From positions 34,299-98,298 of the forward strand of contig PKUA01000076.1 in assembly GCA_002868905.1 (NCBI GenBank): DNA of 64,000 bases, written 5' to 3'. The stretch comes from Desulfuromonas sp. GTDB taxonomy: Bacteria > Desulfobacterota > Desulfuromonadia > Desulfuromonadales > Geothermobacteraceae. Both the position numbers and the translations under genes were made by a program. Under the pieces are notes generated by a model. That model was given only the letters and a program-made list of their open reading frames with translations. It was not told where the DNA came from and did not search any database. Shown piece after piece: positions 59,492 through 64,000 of this stretch (position 1 is the stretch's first letter; every line of letters starts with the position of its first letter).

Positions 59492-61432
59492 TCAGGCGTT
59501 GGCTGATTCGCTCGCAGCGTCAAGCTCCGGCTGCTTGCGGGTCATCAACGAGACCAGTATCAACGTCAGAAAACTGGCCGGGATGGAAATCAGGGCCGGG
59601 CTATTGAACGCGATCGGCGCCTCGCTCGGCAGCAGGCCATAGCGGACATACATGTCAGGCGAGATCAGGATCAGGCCGAGGGCCGACACCAGGCCGACGA
59701 TGATCGAGGCGGCCACGCCCTTGGCCGTGGTCTGTTTCCAGAACAGGATCATCAAAATCGCCGGCAGGTTGGCGCTGGCGGCGACGGCGAAAGCCCAGCC
59801 GACCAGGAACGAAACGTTCATCCCTTCGAACACAATCCCGAGATAAATCGCGATCGCCCCGACGACGCAGGCGGTGATCTTGCCCGCCATGACCTTCCCG
59901 GAGTCGGTCATCTTCATGCCGAGGAAGTTGTCCATCAGGTCGTGGGCGACCGCCCCGCTCGCCGCCACGATCAGACCGGAGACGGTGCCGAGAACGGTGG
60001 CGAACGCGATGGAGGAGATGATGGAGAACAACACCACGCCGAAGGAGAGAGCCAGCAGCGGGGCCGACATATTGTTGTCGGTCAGATTGATAACGCCGCT
60101 GGTCATGGCCCCGATCCCGAGGAACAGGGTCAGGATGTAGAAGAAGCCGATCGCGGCGATCCCGACGATGGTCGACTTACGTGCAGCAGCCTGACTCGGC
60201 ACGGTGTAGTAGCGGATCAGGATGTGCGGCAGGGCCGCGGTACCACAGAACAGGGCCAGCATCAAAGAGATGAAGTTGAACTTATCGGTGCCGGAAGCGT
60301 TGTCGACTTTGAATTTCAGACCGGGGCGCAACATGCGCGAGCCGGGGGTCGGTTTCTGGTAGTAGACAACCGTCTTGGCATCCCCTTCCATGACATATTT
60401 CTTGCCCCACAGGACGATGGTGGACTCCTGCAGTGCGGAAAGGTAGGCGAGCGGACCGACGGCTCCGGTCTGGGCGACCTCCTTGCCGTCCATCTTCAGC
60501 TCCTTGATGTGACCGACCGGGAAGAACTGCCCTTCCTCCTTTGTCGACCCGTTGTAAAGCTTGGTGCCGTCATGCATGGTCTTGACGTAGAGGGTCTCCT
60601 CCAGGGTCACGCCGCTGGCGGACTGCTCGACCTTCCAGATTTTATCAACGCCATCCTGGCTCAGCTTGACAAAACCAGCTTCGCCGTAAGGGCCACTCTG
60701 CCAGTCACGCACCGGGGCATAACCCGGAACCTGGAGGGTACCGTCGCCGCTGATGGTCGCCTGCAGGCTCTGGAACTGGTGGTAGTCCTTGGTGCCACCC
60801 TGGTCCGGCGCCGTGGAGAGACCGCGACTCAACACACCGATGACCACGATGGTGGTGAAAATCAGCAGCAGCGCCCCCTTGAAGAACTGCACGTAGGTGG
60901 TCGAGGCCATCCCGGCGGTGGCGACGATGATGGTAACGACGATGCCGACGATCACAACACCAACCCAGTGTGGCATGCCGAGCAGCGGCTGCACCAGGAC
61001 ACCGGCACCGACCATCTGCGGGATCAGGTAGAAAACCGATACGATCAGAGTCGAGAGAGCGGCAGCTAGCTGGATCCCCTTGGAGTTGAACTTGGAATCG
61101 AGGGCATCGGTAAAGGTGAACTTTCCAAGACGCTTCATCGGCTCGGCGACCAGGAACAGGGCCACCATCCAACCGGCGAGGTAACCGATAGAGTACATCC
61201 AACCATCGTAACCGGCGGTTGCGATCATGCCGCAGATTCCGAGGAACGATGCAGCGGAGAGATAATCACCGGCAAATGCGATGCCGTTGGTGAACCAGTG
61301 GATGTTACCGCCGGCGGCGTAGTAACCTTCAGCTGACTTGGTGCGGCGGGCAAGATAGAACGAGAGGCCGAGAACGAACAGGACAAAACTGACGAACAGG
61401 GCGATAGCCAACGGAGATTGAGTATAAATCAT
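59492..61432 (-). CDS. actP: Sodium:solute symporter, cation/acetate type (ActP) with large loop insertion
   Basis: A 646-residue SSS-family symporter: IHWFTNGIAFAGDYLSAASF and GICGMIATAGYDGWMYSIGY match the acetate permease start, and ALFCGTAALPHILIRYYTVP is the central motif. E. coli ActP is about 550 residues; here residues ~205-380 form a hydrophilic insertion (LQVPGYAPVRDW, VEQSASGVTLEETLYV) absent from E. coli. GGGGGAG lies 5 bases before the ATG. The DUF485 gene upstream is its usual partner. Acetate uptake fits an acetate-oxidising Desulfuromonadales lifestyle. Confidence 0.92.
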   Translation of the reverse strand: MIYTQSPLAIALFVSFVLFVLGLSFYLARRTKSAEGYYAAGGNIHWFTNGIAFAGDYLSAASFLGICGMIATAGYDGWMYSIGYLAGWMVALFLVAEPMKRLGKFTFTDALDSKFNSKGIQLAAALSTLIVSVFYLIPQMVGAGVLVQPLLGMPHWVGVVIVGIVVTIIVATAGMASTTYVQFFKGALLLIFTTIVVIGVLSRGLSTAPDQGGTKDYHQFQSLQATISGDGTLQVPGYAPVRDWQSGPYGEAGFVKLSQDGVDKIWKVEQSASGVTLEETLYVKTMHDGTKLYNGSTKEEGQFFPVGHIKELKMDGKEVAQTGAVGPLAYLSALQESTIVLWGKKYVMEGDAKTVVYYQKPTPGSRMLRPGLKFKVDNASGTDKFNFISLMLALFCGTAALPHILIRYYTVPSQAAARKSTIVGIAAIGFFYILTLFLGIGAMTSGVINLTDNNMSAPLLALSFGVVLFSIISSIAFATVLGTVSGLIVAASGAVAHDLMDNFLGMKMTDSGKVMAGKITACVVGAIAIYLGIVFEGMNVSFLVGWAFAVAASANLPAILMILFWKQTTAKGVAASIIVGLVSALGLILISPDMYVRYGLLPSEAPIAFNSPALISIPASFLTLILVSLMTRKQPELDAASESANA

Positions 61433-61444
61433 GACCGCTCCCCC

Positions 61445-61711
61445 TTAGCTATTCATACGCCGCTCAGCGGCGTTGCAGAGTTGATTGTAGACGATCGCCA
61501 ACACGAAGGCGAACACGATCAGGAAAAAGCCGTAGACCACGGCCAGGGTCTGGCCGAGTACCACGTTCTGCATCAATGATGGGTTGACGGCATTGATCGT
61601 CACAAACCCAGCGTAGACACAAGTGTAGAGGATAAACATGTAAATCCCCAGCCTGGTCTTATAGCTGGCAGCATTGTCCTTCCCAAGTTTTACTGCGGGT
61701 CCATGTCCCAT
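61445..61711 (-). CDS. DUF485 membrane protein (YjcH-like)
   Basis: An 88-residue protein with two membrane helices (GIYMFILYTCVYAGFVTINA and GQTLAVVYGFFLIVFAFVLA) and the YNQLCNAAERRMN end typical of DUF485. It is always found upstream of actP-type symporters and may assist them. AAAGGAG lies 9 bases before the ATG. 12 bases separate it from actP. Confidence 0.92.
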   Translation of the reverse strand: MGHGPAVKLGKDNAASYKTRLGIYMFILYTCVYAGFVTINAVNPSLMQNVVLGQTLAVVYGFFLIVFAFVLAIVYNQLCNAAERRMNS

Positions 61712-62258
61712 AACAAGTGCTCCTTTCAGCGCTTTTCTCTCTAAAAATCACTCATTTCGAATTTACACCACAAAAAAAATTTACCTATTCCTCAGCACCC
61801 TTTCAAAACCTTCCCAGTCACCTCCCCACGCTCATTTGCCAGCGGTTGGCGCAACCCTCCGGCAAGAACCAGTTTTGATTTTATTAAGAATTCACCAATG
61901 TTTAGTTGGTAAAATTTACCCTTTTTGGATTTAATAATTTCGCAATATAATACGTTGTTTGATTTATGTGTCAATCGAAAAATTTATTGAAACAGGCGTT
62001 TCGACAGGTAAATCTTTTGCGGCATGCGCCAACATGTGTAAATTTCTGCGCTATTTCCATTATAATAAAATTGTGTTTTCTTTATAGGGGATTTATTATT
62101 TGATATGAGACCCAGCAAACAAACGGGTCCGGTGCGATCCCGCCTCAAATCGACCTCACACCCCTTTGGCGGTATGAAAATCGGTGTTCACTTCTGGTGG
62201 TCTCGCAACGGATAGGCTATGCTTTGAAGGGAAAAATCGGGTCGGGGACAGTCCGATC
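61712..62258. other. A+T-rich intergenic region upstream of DUF485-actP
   Basis: About 550 bases holding the minus-strand promoter of DUF485-actP and the 3' flank of the gene at 62259. A GG-N10-GC sigma-54 element was looked for and not found. The palindrome GGTAAA-A-TTTACC at 61908-61920 and further GGTAAA/TTTACC words are candidate operator half-sites. No supported gene. Confidence 0.4.
61908..61920. promoter_or_regulatory. Palindrome upstream of DUF485-actP
   Basis: GGTAAA and TTTACC around a single central A, about 200 bases upstream of the DUF485 ATG. Half-sites recur near 61778 (TTTACC) and 62008 (GGTAAA). Possible operator for carbon-source control. Confidence 0.3.
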
Positions 62259-62528
62259 TTATACGGGGATGCGCCTCTTTCTACAGAAAGCACGGATGAT
62301 GACTTCGGCCTGGTTGAGGCGGGAGAGGCGCAGGTTTTTCATCTTGATAGCCATGACCTCTTCCAGCGGAATCTGCTCCGAACGGATTTCGCGGGTGACC
62401 ATGGCAAGATTGACCAGGATGGTCTTGATATCGGTCGGGGTGTAGGGTCGCAGATTGGACTGATTGAAGGAGATGTAGCCTTCAGCCACATCCTGAGCAA
62501 GTTTTTTAGGAGAACCCGATATCGGCAT
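62259..62528 (-). CDS. Conserved small hypothetical protein, 89 residues
   Basis: Starts MPISGSPKKLAQDVAEGYIS and is mostly helical (SNLRPYTPTDIKTILVNLAM, VTREIRSEQIPLEEVMAIKM). No family recognised; no signal peptide. ATG 62528 is chosen over the longer frame to 62567 because AGGA lies 7 bases upstream and the extension would overlap the divergent gene's start at 62561. Divergent pair with the 58-residue protein. Confidence 0.65.
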   Translation of the reverse strand: MPISGSPKKLAQDVAEGYISFNQSNLRPYTPTDIKTILVNLAMVTREIRSEQIPLEEVMAIKMKNLRLSRLNQAEVIIRAFCRKRRIPV

Positions 62529-62560
62529 GACGAATCCTATGGATAGAGAGAGCATCCAAC

Positions 62561-62737
62561 ATGACATACAAAGTTGTCGAACTTACAACCGTTACCGATG
62601 AATGCATCGAGGAGACCCTCAACACCTGGTGCCGCGAAGGGTGGCAGTTCGAATCCATTCAATTCGTCGTTCGTGATTCAAGCAAACGACCGTCCATGGC
62701 ATTCATCTTCTTCACCCGCTCTGCCGAAGACCAGTAG
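62561..62737 (+). CDS. Small conserved protein, 58 residues (DUF4177-like)
   Basis: Starts MTYKVVELTTVTDECIEETL; then NTWCREGWQFESIQFVVRDS and MAFIFFTRS. The GW-F-SIQFV pattern resembles DUF4177-type small beta-alpha proteins. A purine-rich GAGAG lies 9 bases before the ATG. It is convergent with the zinc-ribbon gene (4-base gap). Function unknown. Confidence 0.7.
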   Translation: MTYKVVELTTVTDECIEETLNTWCREGWQFESIQFVVRDSSKRPSMAFIFFTRSAEDQ

Positions 62738-62741
62738 GCGG

Positions 62742-62918
62742 TCAATCGTCCCAGCTCTCCTGGTCCCGGTAACGAACCGTATGTCGTGGATCGCTCGACG
62801 GCGTCGCGCCGCACTTGGGGCAGGTCGGCTCATCGGTCTCATCCTCGATCATGGTCACCGGAACCAACTCCTTCTCGACCCCGGAACAGTTGCAGTACCA
62901 TTTCCGAAAAACCGTCAT
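62742..62918 (-). CDS. Small zinc-ribbon protein, 58 residues
   Basis: Starts MTVFRKWYCNCSGVEKELVP and has a second Cys pair, EPTCPKCGATPSSDPRHTVR: two CxC/CxxC sites forming a zinc ribbon. AGGAGG lies 7 bases before ATG 62918; the frame to 62957 has no site. Function unknown. Confidence 0.72.
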   Translation of the reverse strand: MTVFRKWYCNCSGVEKELVPVTMIEDETDEPTCPKCGATPSSDPRHTVRYRDQESWDD

Positions 62919-63023
62919 GACGCACCTCCTCGTCACCATCTCAATCCGTCTCGCCACAGTTCAACTATGACAGAACGTAAGCCATGCGCAAGGTACGCCG
63001 TTCTGGCTTCACGGCCATAGAGA

Positions 63024-63989
63024 CTAGTAGGCGAGGCCGGTTTTTTTTCGGACCTTGCCGAGAGTACGGTTGGCAACACCGCGCGCCCGGTCCGACCCTT
63101 CGGCGAGAATTGAGCGCAACCCCTCCAGGTCTCCGAGCAGCTCGTTGCGCCTTACGGCGAAAGGTGCAAAAGTATCCCTGATGGTCTCGAACAGCTCCTG
63201 TTTCACTTCACCGAAACCGAGTCCGCCAGCCTGGTAGCGTTTGCGCAACTCCTGGTCGGCCGACTTGTCGAGAAACAGCCGGTAAATCTTGTAGACATTG
63301 CACTGGTCGGGATCTTTTGGCTCCTCAACCGGGATCGGTGCCGTGACAATCCTCATCACCTGCTTGCGTAGCGCTTTTTCATCCTGGAACAGGTCAATGG
63401 TGTTGCCGTAGCTCTTGCTCATTTTCTGCCCGTCGAGCCCGGGAATGGTGGCGACCTCATCATCGATTTCCGCTTCGGGAACGACGAAAATATCGCCGTA
63501 TTCGTTGTTGAACTTGATCGCGATATCCCGGGCGACTTCGAGGTGCTGTTTCTGATCTTTCCCGACCGGGACCCGGTCGCTTTTGAACAGGAGGATATCT
63601 GCCGTCATCAGAACCGGGTAAGCAAACAGTCCATGATTCGGCTTGATTCCCTGCGCGACCTTGTCTTTATAGCTGTGACAGCGCTCAAGCAGTCCCATCG
63701 GGGTGAAATTGGAGAGGAGCCAGGCCAACTCCTGCACCTCGGGGACATCGGACTGGACCCAGAAGATCGACTTCTCCGGATCAAGCCCGAGCGCCAGGAA
63801 ATTGGCTGCCGCTTCCAGGGTGCCACGCGCCAGCACTTTGCCGTCACTGACAGAGGTCTGGGCATGGTAATTGGCGATAAAGCAGAACAGTTCCTCATGT
63901 TCCTGATAGTCGATCATCTTCGACATCATGCCGAAGTAGTTACCGAGATGCAAAGAACCTGACGGTTGGATACCGGACAAAACACGCAT
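63024..63989 (-). CDS. trpS: Tryptophanyl-tRNA synthetase
   Basis: A 321-residue class I synthetase: the HIGH-equivalent motif is SGIQPSGSLHLGNYFG and the KMSKS loop is DGQKMSKSYGNT. FWVQSDVPEVQELAWLLSNF and CHSYKDKVAQG are TrpRS features. It charges tRNA-Trp. GAGG lies 7 bases before the ATG. The length is normal, so the gene is complete within the window. Confidence 0.96.
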   Translation of the reverse strand: MRVLSGIQPSGSLHLGNYFGMMSKMIDYQEHEELFCFIANYHAQTSVSDGKVLARGTLEAAANFLALGLDPEKSIFWVQSDVPEVQELAWLLSNFTPMGLLERCHSYKDKVAQGIKPNHGLFAYPVLMTADILLFKSDRVPVGKDQKQHLEVARDIAIKFNNEYGDIFVVPEAEIDDEVATIPGLDGQKMSKSYGNTIDLFQDEKALRKQVMRIVTAPIPVEEPKDPDQCNVYKIYRLFLDKSADQELRKRYQAGGLGFGEVKQELFETIRDTFAPFAVRRNELLGDLEGLRSILAEGSDRARGVANRTLGKVRKKTGLAY

Positions 63990-64000
63990 GGGAAACCTCA

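Noticed and set aside
59942..61069. 375-codon plus-strand frame rich in Arg, Asp and Gly
   Set aside because: Antisense to actP; shadow of a high-G+C membrane protein gene.
61990..62040. Sigma-54 promoter for DUF485-actP (TGGCGCATGCCGC on the minus strand)
   Set aside because: The GG-GC spacing is 8 instead of 10 bases.

Overview
The window looks like a chromosome segment of a Desulfuromonadales-type bacterium (Geobacter/Desulfuromonas relatives). The evidence is periplasmic multihaem cytochromes, a DUF485/ActP acetate symporter pair, a TRAP carboxylate transporter, MauE/DoxX and rhodanese redox proteins, a probable selenoprotein and moderately high G+C. No rRNA, tRNA, CRISPR array or intact insertion sequence was recognised. 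The assignment is an inference from gene content.

Layout. 0-8.7 kb: the 3' part of a multihaem cytochrome, a SulP anion transporter, a MauE-rhodanese pair, small zinc-ribbon proteins, a LysE exporter, a Sel1-repeat protein, a PaaI thioesterase and an ArsR-DUF2087-GIY-YIG fusion regulator. 9-15.5 kb: an OprC/NosA-like TonB-dependent copper receptor faces a four-gene operon (SPASM radical SAM, glycosyltransferase, TIM-barrel isomerase, SPASM radical SAM) whose genes are all joined by 4-base overlaps. 15.7-18.2 kb: a methionine-sulfoxide repair locus, with a secreted thioredoxin/MsrA-like fusion divergent from secreted MsrB and MsrA; four CTTTA repeats at exact 11-bp spacing lie between them. 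18.3-24.4 kb: MscS channel, MBL/Gre-like/DUF309 operon, a cold-shock set (csp, a 59-residue charged protein, rhlE) with a structured csp leader, and a MerR regulator beside a free-standing copy of its C-terminal domain.

24.7-35.5 kb: TRAP transporter dctPQM, quinone oxidoreductase, rsmE, an alcohol dehydrogenase and a Fur-box-controlled fbpABC ferric iron importer. 35.7-42.1 kb: a MacB-type ABC transporter with a lipoprotein and a small Cys-rich protein; a lipoprotein rhodanese read through an in-frame UGA that is followed by a SECIS-like hairpin; yceI, an SDR gene, a LysR gene and the 3' remnant of a DODA-type dioxygenase. 42.3-44.3 kb: engB, ferritin and a MucR regulator. 44.4-53.3 kb: an A+T-richer surface-glycan island (methyltransferase, glycosyltransferases, two sulfotransferases, one truncated paralogue) with a near-identical 17-base repeat near each edge. 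53.3-64 kb: a tri-haem cytochrome, priA, mltA, an exported YqgE/AlgH protein, actP with its DUF485 partner, small conserved proteins and trpS.

The strongest new signals are the selenocysteine rhodanese (otherwise read as a broken gene), the translationally coupled double radical-SAM operon, the phased repeats at the Msr locus, the MerR/solo-domain pair and the csp leader. Annotated starts were often moved from the longest open frame to an internal codon with a proper ribosome-binding site; this is stated where it was done.
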